DNA of 64,000 nucleotides from Actinomycetota bacterium. Lineage in GTDB: Bacteria > Actinomycetota > Acidimicrobiia > Acidimicrobiales > Ilumatobacteraceae. The notes under the pieces are model-generated. The model was not told the DNA's origin, made no database searches, and saw nothing but the letters and a program-made list of their open reading frames with translations. Of this stretch, positions 1 to 7,394 are shown one piece after another. Both the position numbers and the translations under genes were made by a program. The stretch lies in assembly GCA_005790505.1 (NCBI GenBank), contig SXUP01000019.1, positions 1 through 64,000 of the forward strand, given 5' to 3'. Every line of letters begins with the position of its first letter. Within the stretch, counting starts at the first letter, position 1.

Positions 1-759
1 ATTGTTGTATTTGACGATGGAACCGTCGACGCGCGTCCGTCGCAAGCCTTTGATCGAACCCTTGAATTGACCTATGTAGAGATTTTTGGTCTCAGTGTTC
101 TAGCCGATGCGGCGGCTCAGTTACCGGGAATGAAACGTGACAAGCGACTTGCATCGGCAATTTTAAAACTACGAGATTTTTTGGGTGGGGATGTGGTGGA
201 TGTGGAAACGGAGCAAGCCACGTATTTAGACATTGTTTGGGAGGCATCCCAAAAAGGGCAAAAAGTAGAGATTGAATATTTGTCGCCAAGCAAAGATGTT
301 GCCACCCGACGAACAATCATCCCACGAACAGTGTTCAGTGATGCGGGACATTGGTACACATCGGCCGACGATGATTTGAGTAATGAATTACGGACGTTTC
401 GGATCGATCGAATCCAAGATCTGCGGGTGACAGGTGAGACTGTCGAAGTTGTCGCCACGACAGTTTCAATTCCGCGCTGGTTTCCCGACGATGGAACGCT
501 TCCAGTCGTAAGGGCGCATTTGAAAGCTGCTGCAGCGTGGGTGGTGGAGTCTTATCCATGTCGTGATGTAACAGAAAATGACGATGGTTCATTCGATATT
601 TCGATTGTGGCCAACAGTCCGCATTGGCTTGGCCGATTGGCTCTCCGTGCTGGCTCAAACATTCAGATAACTCAACCTGCTGAGTTTAAAGATATTGCCC
701 AACGCACTGCTCAAGCCGTATTGAGTCGCTACTTGGACACTTCTTCTTCCGTCGGCTGA
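1..759 (+). CDS. WYL-domain transcriptional regulator, PafC-like (5' partial)
   Basis: The frame is open from base 1, so the N-terminus lies outside the window; 252 residues are visible. The stretch from about residue 75 (KVEIEYLS) through RTFRIDRI is the WYL ligand-sensing domain of PafB/PafC-type regulators, and the end resembles the WCX extension. PafBC controls LexA-independent DNA-damage genes in mycobacteria; that role is family knowledge and is not shown here. No HTH is visible in the part present. Its end overlaps the convergent exonuclease gene by 31 bp. An internal TTG at 67 is an unlikely start because homologous sequence continues upstream. It could equally be another WYL regulator. 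Confidence 0.8.
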   Translation: MVVFDDGTVDARPSQAFDRTLELTYVEIFGLSVLADAAAQLPGMKRDKRLASAILKLRDFLGGDVVDVETEQATYLDIVWEASQKGQKVEIEYLSPSKDVATRRTIIPRTVFSDAGHWYTSADDDLSNELRTFRIDRIQDLRVTGETVEVVATTVSIPRWFPDDGTLPVVRAHLKAAAAWVVESYPCRDVTENDDGSFDISIVANSPHWLGRLALRAGSNIQITQPAEFKDIAQRTAQAVLSRYLDTSSSVG

Positions 760-1370
760 TTTTGACGTTGGCGAGCCTCAGCAAGCAAAACTACGAGTAG
801 TTCAGCAGTTGCCTTGGCGTCTGCAAGCGCGTTGTGTGCGATGGCTCGTGAAATACCGTACTTCTCGAGAAGGTTGGTGAGGGTATGAGAATATTCTTTT
901 TTGGGGTCAAGGTCACGAGATAAAGAAAGTGTGTCAACGTAATCGGTGATGATCCAGGGCTGTCCGATGCGAGTTGATTCAGCATGTAAAAATCCCAGAT
1001 CAAAACGCGCATTGTGGGCCGTAAAAATCGAGTTTTGGCTGATTTTTCTGAGGCGGCGCATTGCTAGCCCGAGCGGCATCCCATTGCGAACGTCGTCTTC
1101 ACTGATGCCGTGCACATGTTCAGCCCCATGTGTATATTCACTCGGCTGTTCGGGTGTCACAATAGTTTCAAATGAATCAAGGACGCATCCGTTGGCATCA
1201 ATGACTACTGCTGCCATTTGTAAAATCCTGTCAGTCGTCGGACTCAGACCAGTCGTTTCAAAGTCAATGACCGCAAATGACTGATGGGTAAAAACATCAG
1301 TGAATCCAAGGCTGTTGGAGATTGCTGGAGATGACTCAGTTGCGGTTGGCTCGCTTGAAGGCTGTTGCAT
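729..1370 (-). CDS. DEDDh 3'-5' exonuclease, DNA polymerase III epsilon-like
   Basis: This 213-aa protein carries the DEDDh exonuclease motifs in order: ExoI DFETTG near residue 37, ExoII HNARFD near residue 119, and ExoIII HNALADAKAT near residue 179. Such enzymes remove 3' nucleotides from DNA or RNA with two metal ions. The protein is free-standing, without the UvrC-like or BRCT extensions found in some actinobacterial relatives, so a proofreading or repair role is inferred. A TACGCT hexamer ends 7 nt before the ATG, pointing to a leaderless mRNA. The first 25 residues are low in complexity and may be non-catalytic. Confidence 0.85.
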   Translation of the reverse strand: MQQPSSEPTATESSPAISNSLGFTDVFTHQSFAVIDFETTGLSPTTDRILQMAAVVIDANGCVLDSFETIVTPEQPSEYTHGAEHVHGISEDDVRNGMPLGLAMRRLRKISQNSIFTAHNARFDLGFLHAESTRIGQPWIITDYVDTLSLSRDLDPKKEYSHTLTNLLEKYGISRAIAHNALADAKATAELLVVLLAEARQRQNQPTEEEVSK

Positions 1371-1377
1371 AATTTTC

Positions 1378-1383
1378 AGCGTA
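1378..1383 (-). promoter_or_regulatory. -10 hexamer of exonuclease gene (leaderless)
   Basis: On the minus strand TACGCT is followed by 7 nt and the ATG at 1370. No Shine-Dalgarno sequence fits between them. Confidence 0.45.
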
Positions 1384-1409
1384 GACAGGGGGTGACACGC
1401 AGATTGAAT

Positions 1410-1808
1410 CTACGCCCCTCCACCAAGCTGATCTCTAAAAGTTGGCTGGTCGAAATAGTCACGCCATAAAGTTATTTTGCCTTTGCGCACTTCAAATATT
1501 CCGCACACGGGAATTTCAATCCACCGCCCACCCATTTGAAATCTGTCTGTCCTTTCATTAAAGACAACGCCAGATTCCACGGATCCGGTTTCAACCTGCC
1601 GATGAATATCCCAAACGATTGAAGTGCATCCACCCAGGAAGGGACCCAGGCTCGCCCCTATCCCTTCAGGCCCAAAAACCTTCCCCATTGGAACATTGTC
1701 ATATTCGCAATCACTAGAAACCATCGCGCACGCTGCCTCGACCTGATTGGCAACGAGTAAATCAATGAAGGTTTGTACTAGTGCGCCAGGGGAGTCACTC
1801 AATTGCAT
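1410..1808 (-). CDS. Limonene-1,2-epoxide hydrolase-like protein
   Basis: This 132-aa alpha+beta-barrel protein matches the LEH family (PF07858) within the SnoaL/NTF2-like fold. All catalytic positions of the Rhodococcus enzyme appear to have counterparts: Tyr36 and Asn38 (YDNV), Arg86 and Asp88 (NERTDRF) and Asp117 (LWRDYFD). It should therefore be able to hydrolyse an epoxide; the substrate cannot be read from sequence. I chose the ATG at 1808 because a longer frame up to 1925 would run into whiB and adds a non-homologous Arg-rich leader. It lies 23 bp downstream of whiB and is probably co-transcribed with it. Confidence 0.8.
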   Translation of the reverse strand: MQLSDSPGALVQTFIDLLVANQVEAACAMVSSDCEYDNVPMGKVFGPEGIGASLGPFLGGCTSIVWDIHRQVETGSVESGVVFNERTDRFQMGGRWIEIPVCGIFEVRKGKITLWRDYFDQPTFRDQLGGGA

Positions 1809-1831
1809 GGCTCCAGTGTGCCACGCGATGG

Positions 1832-2161
1832 TCAAGCAATCCGAGGTAGACGAGTACGGATCCCAATCGGCGCAGCAACCGTAAATCCAGCGAGATGACG
1901 ATCTTCTTCGTTTTCGCCACCCCAATAACCGTATTCACGATTTTGACGAGCAGATTCTCTACATTCCATGGCGACTGGACATTTGGAGCACAGTTGATTA
2001 GCGCGTGCTTCCCTGCGAGTTCGCGCCTGAGGCCTCTCCGCCCGAGGAGCAAAAAACAGGTGAGTCTTGCCGTGACATAATGCTTCAGCCGTCCAGGAAC
2101 GAGCAACAATGACTGTGGTCAATTCAATGGTTTCGTCAAAATCGAGAACCTCTGATTGCAT
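1832..2161 (-). CDS. WhiB-family [4Fe-4S] transcription factor
   Basis: This 109-aa protein has the four cluster-binding cysteines of WhiB proteins (Cys29, Cys58, Cys61, Cys67) and the GYWGG turn near residues 78-82, followed by a basic C-terminus. WhiB proteins bind the primary sigma factor and act as redox- or NO-sensitive regulators specific to Actinobacteria. The Cys58-x2-Cys61-x5-Cys67 spacing is typical. A strong GGAGG Shine-Dalgarno sequence precedes the ATG, unlike most first genes in this window. The epoxide-hydrolase-like gene follows on the same strand. The WhiB subclass cannot be assigned safely. Confidence 0.92.
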   Translation of the reverse strand: MQSEVLDFDETIELTTVIVARSWTAEALCHGKTHLFFAPRAERPQARTRREARANQLCSKCPVAMECRESARQNREYGYWGGENEEDRHLAGFTVAAPIGIRTRLPRIA

Positions 2162-2320
2162 ACCGTTTTTCCTCCGCAGGATTTAAAGATTGGACTGCTA
2201 TGTCAACAACACTGATAGTAGTGAGTTTTGTAACGAAACGCAAGTATTTTAGCACTAAAACTGAATAAAAGTCAGAAAGCCTTATTTCATATGGGTCTTA
2301 TCAAATTAATTAGGGTTGAA
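2162..2320 (-). promoter_or_regulatory. whiB upstream region with SD and possible -35
   Basis: This 159-bp gap lies between the PhoH stop and whiB. On the minus strand a consensus TTGACA (plus-strand 2201-2206) sits about 40 nt before the ATG, with TTTAAATC-like sequence downstream but no clean -10 at 17 bp. GCGGAGGA is placed as a ribosome binding site. No terminator is obvious. Confidence 0.4.
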
Positions 2321-3718
2321 CTAGAGCAATTCAGCAGCCAAACTGGCTACTTCGCTGCGTTCACAAGCAGTGAGGGTGATGTGGCCGAAACAGCGCTGGT
2401 TCCCAAAGGCATGAATAAGGACGGCAAGGGCGTTGTTTGATTCACCCATGTAGGGCACGTCTATTTGACTGGTGTCGCCGGTGAAAATGACTTTTGTTCC
2501 CTCACCGATACGCGTCAAGATTGTTTTTAGAGTTGTTGGTTCTAAATTTTGAGCTTCGTCGACAACCACAATTTGTCTGTGCAATGATCTCCCTCTTAAA
2601 AAAGTTACAGACTCAAGTGAGAGTTGATTGCGCGTTGTTAGATCTTCAATTAGTCGTCGAGCATCGTTGCTAGATCTTTGATCAGTCAATGCCACGATTG
2701 CGTCATGAATGGCTGACATCCACGGATCAAGTTTTTCATCTAAACCACCTGGCAGAAAACCAACGTCAGCACGCCCCACGGGCACAAGCGGTCGGTAGAC
2801 CGCAAGTTTTTCATAGCGCCTATGTTCAACAACTTGTTCCAAGCCAGCGGCAATCGCCATCACAGTTTTTCCTGTACCGGCGCGTCCGTCTAGTGCCAAC
2901 ACGCTGACCTCTGGATCCATCAACAGATCAAGGGCGAAACGTTGTTCTTTGGACCGTGCTCGCAACCCCCAGGGTTCTGCACAGGACACGGAAAGCACGG
3001 TCAGATATTCGTTGGTGCGTCGCGTCAAAGCTGATTGTGAGCCGGCCCGCACAACGGCGAACTCATTTTGAAAAAGATTGTCTGCACCAGGCACGATGTC
3101 CGTTGGAATGGAACCGTCAGAGTACAGCCGATCAATGCACTCAGCAGTCGTTTCAATTGTTACCCAACCAACGGGACGGGTCGAAACACTGCGGCCTGTT
3201 GGAAGGTGCTCTTCTGCCGTTAAGCCGAGGTGGGCGGCTTTGATTCGCAGACCAGCATCATTGGAAATAATGCGTGTTGGAGCATGGTCTGCCTGACCAA
3301 GGGCCGCTCCAATAATGCGATTATCAGGAATTTCTGGGTCGAGACCGAACTCAATTAGTCGATGGCGTTGAATGCCGTTGACTTCGATATGAACTGTTCC
3401 CCCCAGTACGTCAGATTCGACTGGAACAGGAAGATGAATCGACCCACCAGCACGACGGCGCATTTCCTCAATTGCCCGCAAAGCAGTTCGTGCCGCACGT
3501 CCAACATCGTCCATGCGTGATTTCAATCCATCTAGCTCTTCCACGACAGTTAGTGGGATGACTACTTCACAGCCAGGGAATGCGCGCAGGCTTGAGGGAT
3601 CAGCAACGAGAACTGAAGTGTCTAGAACTATGCGGGTCTTTTGAGCCGTGCCGGGAGCAACGGGAGGGTGATCGGGAACCAGAGAATCTGTAGGACCTGC
3701 CCCGAGAACATCAGTCAC
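2321..3718 (-). CDS. PIN-domain / PhoH-family ATPase (PhoH2-like)
   Basis: This 465-aa protein has two domains. The N-terminal PIN nuclease domain (about residues 28-165) shows acidic residues Asp33 (LDTSVL), Asp132 (PDNRII) and Asp154 (SNDAG). The C-terminal PhoH ATPase domain (about 250-465) has Walker A GRAGTGKT at 278-285 and a Walker B-like VVVDEAQN. In mycobacteria the PIN-PhoH2 fusion is an RNA helicase and ribonuclease; that activity is inferred. The start is a GTG at 3718. No small antitoxin-like gene is visible upstream, where an AT-rich gene-free region begins. YlaK-type is an equivalent label. Confidence 0.88.
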   Translation of the reverse strand: MTDVLGAGPTDSLVPDHPPVAPGTAQKTRIVLDTSVLVADPSSLRAFPGCEVVIPLTVVEELDGLKSRMDDVGRAARTALRAIEEMRRRAGGSIHLPVPVESDVLGGTVHIEVNGIQRHRLIEFGLDPEIPDNRIIGAALGQADHAPTRIISNDAGLRIKAAHLGLTAEEHLPTGRSVSTRPVGWVTIETTAECIDRLYSDGSIPTDIVPGADNLFQNEFAVVRAGSQSALTRRTNEYLTVLSVSCAEPWGLRARSKEQRFALDLLMDPEVSVLALDGRAGTGKTVMAIAAGLEQVVEHRRYEKLAVYRPLVPVGRADVGFLPGGLDEKLDPWMSAIHDAIVALTDQRSSNDARRLIEDLTTRNQLSLESVTFLRGRSLHRQIVVVDEAQNLEPTTLKTILTRIGEGTKVIFTGDTSQIDVPYMGESNNALAVLIHAFGNQRCFGHITLTACERSEVASLAAELL

Positions 3719-4343
3719 GTGTCCACCAGTTCATGTTCATTGGCGAATCACCAAGATTTGTTGAGAGATCCAAGATGTATTCAACGACCCCATATTTGTT
3801 GCCCTGCTGCCTCAGGTGGTGGATACGCGGTAGATATTCAGATCAATTTTTGGCGTCAAAAAATCAAAAAAAGTTCCTGAATGGGTTTGCGATGGACGAA
3901 TTTCGACAAATTTGGGATTTTTTTGAAAATATTTTAAAAAAAATTTTGTTGACCAACTACAAAATTTTCCCCCGCCTCATGACCGTTGCGTCGCTGTTCG
4001 GAGCAAGACAGTTGGAGTGCTATGAAAACAATTATTTCGATCTAATTGCAATCCCTTCAAAAAAAATAATTTACAAAAACCCCAATAAATAACGGGTTAT
4101 TTGACATGAAAGCAAAAACTGACCTGATTCCAGCAGCGGTTTGGGGCATTTTTTTAAAGCCTTCTCAGATGGCATTTTGGTGCCCGAAATGGCCAGTGAC
4201 AGCCCTGATTTCCTTGCGGGGTCAAGGTGCGAGAGGACCACCAAATCGGCATAGTTGCAAATGCAACTATTTCAATGCTTGCATTTGTGCTCAAAACCTA
4301 TTCAGATACTTGGGACACTCCGATTCGAGGAGGAATGGAAAAA
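3719..4343. other. AT-rich intergenic region upstream of HU
   Basis: This 625-bp stretch has no credible gene. Its middle part (about 3840-4100) is very AT-rich, with many A- and T-runs, unlike the surrounding coding DNA. It contains two inverted repeats, AAATAAC-GG-GTTATTT at 4087-4102 and a 20-bp one at 4251-4270. A 119-codon frame crosses it but has no family-like sequence. It probably holds the promoter regions of both phoH (leftward) and HU (rightward). Confidence 0.5.
4251..4270. promoter_or_regulatory. 20-bp inverted repeat upstream of HU (candidate operator)
   Basis: The arms ATAGTTGCA and TGCAACTAT are perfect reverse complements separated by AA. The site ends 73 bp before the HU start codon. 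No T-run follows, so an operator is more likely than a terminator. Confidence 0.4.
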
Positions 4344-4628
4344 ATGACAAAAGCAGAGCTCATCGAAGAAGTTGCAAAGGCAGCGGATTGTTCCAAGGCA
4401 GATGCCGAAAGAACAATTGCGGCTTTCTTTGAACTGGTGGTTGCTTCTACCAAGAATGGCGGAAAGGTTGCTTGGCCGGGCTTTGGCTCGTTCAGCGCAA
4501 CTCAACGCAAGGCGCGAACAGGCCGTAACCCTCAAACGGGTGCCACGGTTAACGTTCCTGCTTCAACTGCGATGAAGTTCTCAGCGAGCTCAACGCTCAA
4601 GGCTGAGCTAAACCCAAACCGTAAGTAA
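4344..4628 (+). CDS. HU-family DNA-binding protein
   Basis: This 94-aa protein begins MTKAELIEEVAKAA and ends with the DNA-binding arm region (GRNPQTG at about residues 62-68), the usual length and pattern of HU. It should compact and bend DNA as a dimer. I chose the ATG at 4344 because GAGGAGGA at 4327-4334 is ideally spaced for it; the ATG at 4335 is too close and the frame further upstream is not HU-like. The long lysine-rich tail of mycobacterial HupB is absent, but a lysine-rich protein is encoded 28 bp downstream in another frame. Codon use fits high expression. Confidence 0.95.
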   Translation: MTKAELIEEVAKAADCSKADAERTIAAFFELVVASTKNGGKVAWPGFGSFSATQRKARTGRNPQTGATVNVPASTAMKFSASSTLKAELNPNRK

Positions 4629-4656
4629 ATCACTTACACAACGAGAGGAAACTCAA

Positions 4657-4878
4657 GTGGCAGCAAAAAAGAAGGCCCGTAAGAAGGCCCCAGCAAAGAA
4701 AAAAGCAGCAGCGAAGAAGGCTCCTGCAAAGCGCAAGAAAAAAGCAGCAGCGAAGAAGGCTCCTGCAAAGCGCCGTAAGAAAGCAGCAGCGAAGAAGGCT
4801 CCTGCAAAGCGCAAGAAAAAAGCAGCAGCGAAGAAGGCTCCTGCAAAGCGCCGTAAGAAAGCAGCAAAGAAGAAGTAG
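4657..4878 (+). CDS. Lys/Ala-rich histone H1-like repeat protein
   Basis: This 73-aa protein is almost entirely Lys, Ala, Arg and Pro. Residues 15-66 are four tandem 13-residue units of the form KKAAAKKAPAKR(K/R). It resembles the C-terminal tail of mycobacterial HupB and histone H1-like proteins and should bind DNA electrostatically. It starts at GTG with GAGAGGAA as ribosome binding site and is followed by a strong terminator, so it is probably co-transcribed with HU. It is in a different frame from HU, so one stop-codon change would not fuse them. A ribosomal-protein-like tail is a less likely reading. Confidence 0.8.
   Translation: MAAKKKARKKAPAKKKAAAKKAPAKRKKKAAAKKAPAKRRKKAAAKKAPAKRKKKAAAKKAPAKRRKKAAKKK
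4699..4854 (+). repeat. Four tandem 39-bp coding repeats
   Basis: Four near-identical 39-bp units encode the 13-aa Lys/Ala repeat. Units 1 and 3 end in AAGCGCAAG-type codons and units 2 and 4 in AAGCGCCGT-type codons, giving a higher-order period of 78 bp. This suggests duplication of a two-unit block. Confidence 0.85.
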
Positions 4879-4930
4879 TTCTTCTTCACTGATTTCAACA
4901 AAGAACCAATCGGTTCAGAGTGTCAAGGAG

Positions 4931-4962
4931 CGGAGGGCGAAAGCCCTCCGTTTCTGCTTTTT
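4931..4962 (+). terminator. Rho-independent terminator of the HU operon
   Basis: A perfect 8-bp stem, CGGAGGGC (4931-4938) with GCCCTCCG (4943-4950), closes a GAAA tetraloop and is followed by a T-rich run to 4962. It lies 52 bp after the Lys-rich gene. Confidence 0.9.
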
Positions 4963-4993
4963 GGTAACAAGTTTGAGGACAGAAGATTGTCCT

Positions 4994-5770
4994 TCAGAGA
5001 CGATCCATGTAGTGAAAAATTTCCGCAGCAGCGAACGCATGAGGTGCGCCTAGGTCGGTCATGCGTTGCTGGATGCGTTGGCGAAATTGCTCTATTCCGG
5101 CGCTATCAATCGCCTTCATCGTGCTCTCAAATTGGCTCGCGTGTTTGAGTAAGGCATCAAGTTTGATGTCTACAAATGCCGACACGTCTTCGGCGTGATT
5201 CGCCTCATCGGCTTCCCAAAACAACAACGCATCTGGTCGATGATGCTGCACGCCAAGATTCAGAATCTGATGTCGCAAAAAATGTGGATCACGAGCAGCC
5301 ACAATTGCGTCACAGGTATTGATGCCGGCATTGCGATGATCTGGATGCAGACGGTAACGCTTCCAAGGATCATGGGTAAAAACCACATTTGGTCTTATTT
5401 GTCGAATATGCAGACAAATTTGTTCAACAACGGCAGGTGAATGCATGAGTTCACCATCGGTATGGCCAAGAAACTTGACTGAACCCGTTCCGCCTAGTGC
5501 AAGTGCGGCGTTTTTTTGTTCGGTCTGGCGTTGCGCTACAAGTTCGATGATGTCAGCATCGGGGTTCCATGAGCCCTTTGAGCCGTCAGTAAGTACGAGG
5601 TGGTGAACAGTAGCACCCACAGATGACCATTTTGCCAGCGTTCCGCCGCATCCGAATTCGACATCATCTGGATGCGCTCCGATTGCAAGCACGATTTTTG
5701 GTATCGAGAGATTTGTCGTCCACGCATCAACTGTTTGCATTGGAGTTTGACCAGGGTCATTTGAGGTCAT
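4994..5770 (-). CDS. PIG-L family N-acetylglucosaminyl deacetylase-like
   Basis: This 258-aa LmbE/PIG-L protein has the zinc and catalytic motif AHPDD near residue 33 and the second zinc histidine in HPDH near residue 142. The family removes acetyl groups from N-acetylglucosamine derivatives, including mycothiol precursors (MshB) and conjugates (Mca). The sequence does not tell which substrate applies. Its start overlaps the end of cofC by 4 bp (ATGA), so the two are translationally coupled, an unexpected link to F420 synthesis. It converges on the HU operon terminator. Confidence 0.85.
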   Translation of the reverse strand: MTSNDPGQTPMQTVDAWTTNLSIPKIVLAIGAHPDDVEFGCGGTLAKWSSVGATVHHLVLTDGSKGSWNPDADIIELVAQRQTEQKNAALALGGTGSVKFLGHTDGELMHSPAVVEQICLHIRQIRPNVVFTHDPWKRYRLHPDHRNAGINTCDAIVAARDPHFLRHQILNLGVQHHRPDALLFWEADEANHAEDVSAFVDIKLDALLKHASQFESTMKAIDSAGIEQFRQRIQQRMTDLGAPHAFAAAEIFHYMDRL

Positions 5771-6330
5771 GCTCTTTTTTCCAATTCGACTAGATCATCT
5801 GCCGTGTCAAGATCAAGTGAGAGGTCGTCATCGTTAACAACGACATATTTGTACCGCAGTGCCGCAAGGATCTCTTGATGACGACTGAAACTTTGGGGTC
5901 CATAGGCCGTAGTAAAGCGCATCACGGTTGGAAAACTCAAGACATTTGTCCCATCCCCATGGCGGTCTGGCACCAATGCGACATGTCCGTCCAGGACAAG
6001 ATGCTCAAAAGTACTAGCAAGCGGCAGATCGCCATGCGCCACCACAACATGTTGCGCTCCATCGGCTATCGCCGCAGTCACCCCGGCAGCGACTGCAACA
6101 TCAAGTCCAGGCGATGGACAGGACACCACGTTGGCACCCACTGATGTTGCCCAACTTGCAACATCGGTTGCATCACATACGACGTAGGTAGCCCAGTTGC
6201 CACCTGCGGTGATCACGATGCGCGCACAATCGCGGGCAAGCTGTTCGCGTTCTTTGGCACTGAGTACGTTAGTGAGACGGCCTTTGGCGATGCCAAATGA
6301 TTTCATTGGAACAACAAGAGCCACTCGCAT
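5767..6330 (-). CDS. cofC: 2-phospho-L-lactate guanylyltransferase CofC
   Basis: This 187-aa protein activates 2-phospholactate (or phosphoenolpyruvate in many actinobacteria) with GTP for coenzyme F420 synthesis. The N-terminal VPMKSFGIAKGRL and the central HGDLPL (about residues 97-102) are characteristic of CofC. Its partners cofD and cofE lie 21 kb away in this window rather than adjacent. TAGGCT ends 6 nt before the ATG on the minus strand, predicting a leaderless transcript. It is divergent from gpsA. Confidence 0.92.
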   Translation of the reverse strand: MRVALVVPMKSFGIAKGRLTNVLSAKEREQLARDCARIVITAGGNWATYVVCDATDVASWATSVGANVVSCPSPGLDVAVAAGVTAAIADGAQHVVVAHGDLPLASTFEHLVLDGHVALVPDRHGDGTNVLSFPTVMRFTTAYGPQSFSRHQEILAALRYKYVVVNDDDLSLDLDTADDLVELEKRA

Positions 6331-6336
6331 TCCATC

Positions 6337-6342
6337 AGCCTA
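6337..6342 (-). promoter_or_regulatory. -10 hexamer of cofC (leaderless)
   Basis: TAGGCT on the minus strand is 6 nt from the cofC ATG. The divergent gpsA -10 lies about 30 bp away, so the two promoters are nearly back to back. Confidence 0.5.
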
Positions 6343-6371
6343 GAGGGAGGCAGCAAGAGTGCTCGGACAGT

Positions 6372-6377
6372 TATCCT
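6372..6377 (+). promoter_or_regulatory. -10 hexamer of gpsA (leaderless)
   Basis: TATCCT is followed by six bases and the ATG at 6384. There is no Shine-Dalgarno sequence. Confidence 0.5.
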
Positions 6378-6383
6378 GAAGAC

Positions 6384-7394
6384 ATGACAAACACCACCGG
6401 TCTTCGTATTGGTGTGGTGGGAGCAGGGTCGTGGGGGACAACGGTTGCTTCACTGTGTGCGGCGAATACATCAGCCATCATGCTGTGGGCGAGACAACCT
6501 GATCTGGCAGCAAGCATTAATTTGGCGCATTGCAATCAGGTCTATTTGCCCGACATTGCGCTTCACCACGCAGTACGCGCATCTGCAGACTTAGCAGACG
6601 TTGTCGGAGGTGCCCAAGTAGTGATGATGGCGGTGCCATCGCATGGATTTCGTGATGTATTGCAACAAGCTGCCACGTTTATGGCGCCAGGAGTTCCCAT
6701 CGTTAGTTTGACCAAAGGTCTTGAGCGCAAGACACTGCTACGCATGAGCCAAATTGTCAATGAAGTCACTCCGGGACATCCTGTTGCGGTGTTAACAGGG
6801 CCTAATTTGGCGTTTGAGATTGCTTCTGGTCAACCAGCAGCGTGCGTAGTGGCAATTGATGACCAAGGTGTTGCGGCCCAATTACAAGAAGTTCTCACTT
6901 CATCAACATTGCGTGTTTACACCAATCCTGATGTAGTTGGCTGCGAAATTGCCGGCGTTGTAAAAAATGTGATTGCGATTGCGGCGGGAATGGCTTTTGG
7001 AATGGGTTTTGGGGATAACTCAAGAGCGACGCTGATTACTCGTGGCTTGGCTGAAATGACGCGGCTAGCCATCGCTTTGGACGGAAAGGCCCTCACTCTG
7101 TCTGGACTTGCTGGCATGGGTGATTTGATTGCAACTTGTTCGTCAATGAAAAGTCGCAACACCACGGTCGGGTTGCGCTTGGGTCACGGGGAATCCATAG
7201 ATGACATTTTGTCTTCAATGTCAATGGTTGCTGAAGGAGTAAGAAGTTCACCATCGGTTCTTGAACTTGCCAATCGTCACGGTGTGGAAATGCCAATTAC
7301 TGAACAAGTTGTTGCAGTGTGTCGCGATGGTGTGACCGCTGCCGAGGCGCTAACGGCTCTGATGAATCGAACATTGAAATCAGAAACACTATGA
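6384..7394 (+). CDS. gpsA: Glycerol-3-phosphate dehydrogenase [NAD(P)+]
   Basis: This 336-aa enzyme makes sn-glycerol 3-phosphate from dihydroxyacetone phosphate for phospholipid synthesis. The N-terminal Rossmann motif GVVGAGSWG (about residues 10-18), the LTGPNLAFEIASG stretch and the catalytic lysine in GVVKNVIAIAAG are all present. The length matches the family. I chose the ATG at 6384; the open frame extends 29 codons further but overlaps the cofC promoter and has no family sequence. The stop overlaps the next start by 4 bp (ATGA). Confidence 0.95.
   Translation: MTNTTGLRIGVVGAGSWGTTVASLCAANTSAIMLWARQPDLAASINLAHCNQVYLPDIALHHAVRASADLADVVGGAQVVMMAVPSHGFRDVLQQAATFMAPGVPIVSLTKGLERKTLLRMSQIVNEVTPGHPVAVLTGPNLAFEIASGQPAACVVAIDDQGVAAQLQEVLTSSTLRVYTNPDVVGCEIAGVVKNVIAIAAGMAFGMGFGDNSRATLITRGLAEMTRLAIALDGKALTLSGLAGMGDLIATCSSMKSRNTTVGLRLGHGESIDDILSSMSMVAEGVRSSPSVLELANRHGVEMPITEQVVAVCRDGVTAAEALTALMNRTLKSETL

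Noticed and set aside
3733-4092. 119-codon open frame in the AT-rich gap before HU
   Set aside because: The translation is low in family-like features and rich in K, N and F, as expected of random AT-rich DNA, and it has no ribosome binding site.
4699-4854. CRISPR-like direct repeats
   Set aside because: The units abut with no unique spacers and encode a coherent 13-residue repeat.
4653-4901. Minus-strand frames with Phe/Ala/Leu repeats opposite the Lys-rich gene
   Set aside because: They are the antisense reading of the 39-bp repeats; the plus-strand frame has a start, a ribosome binding site and a terminator.
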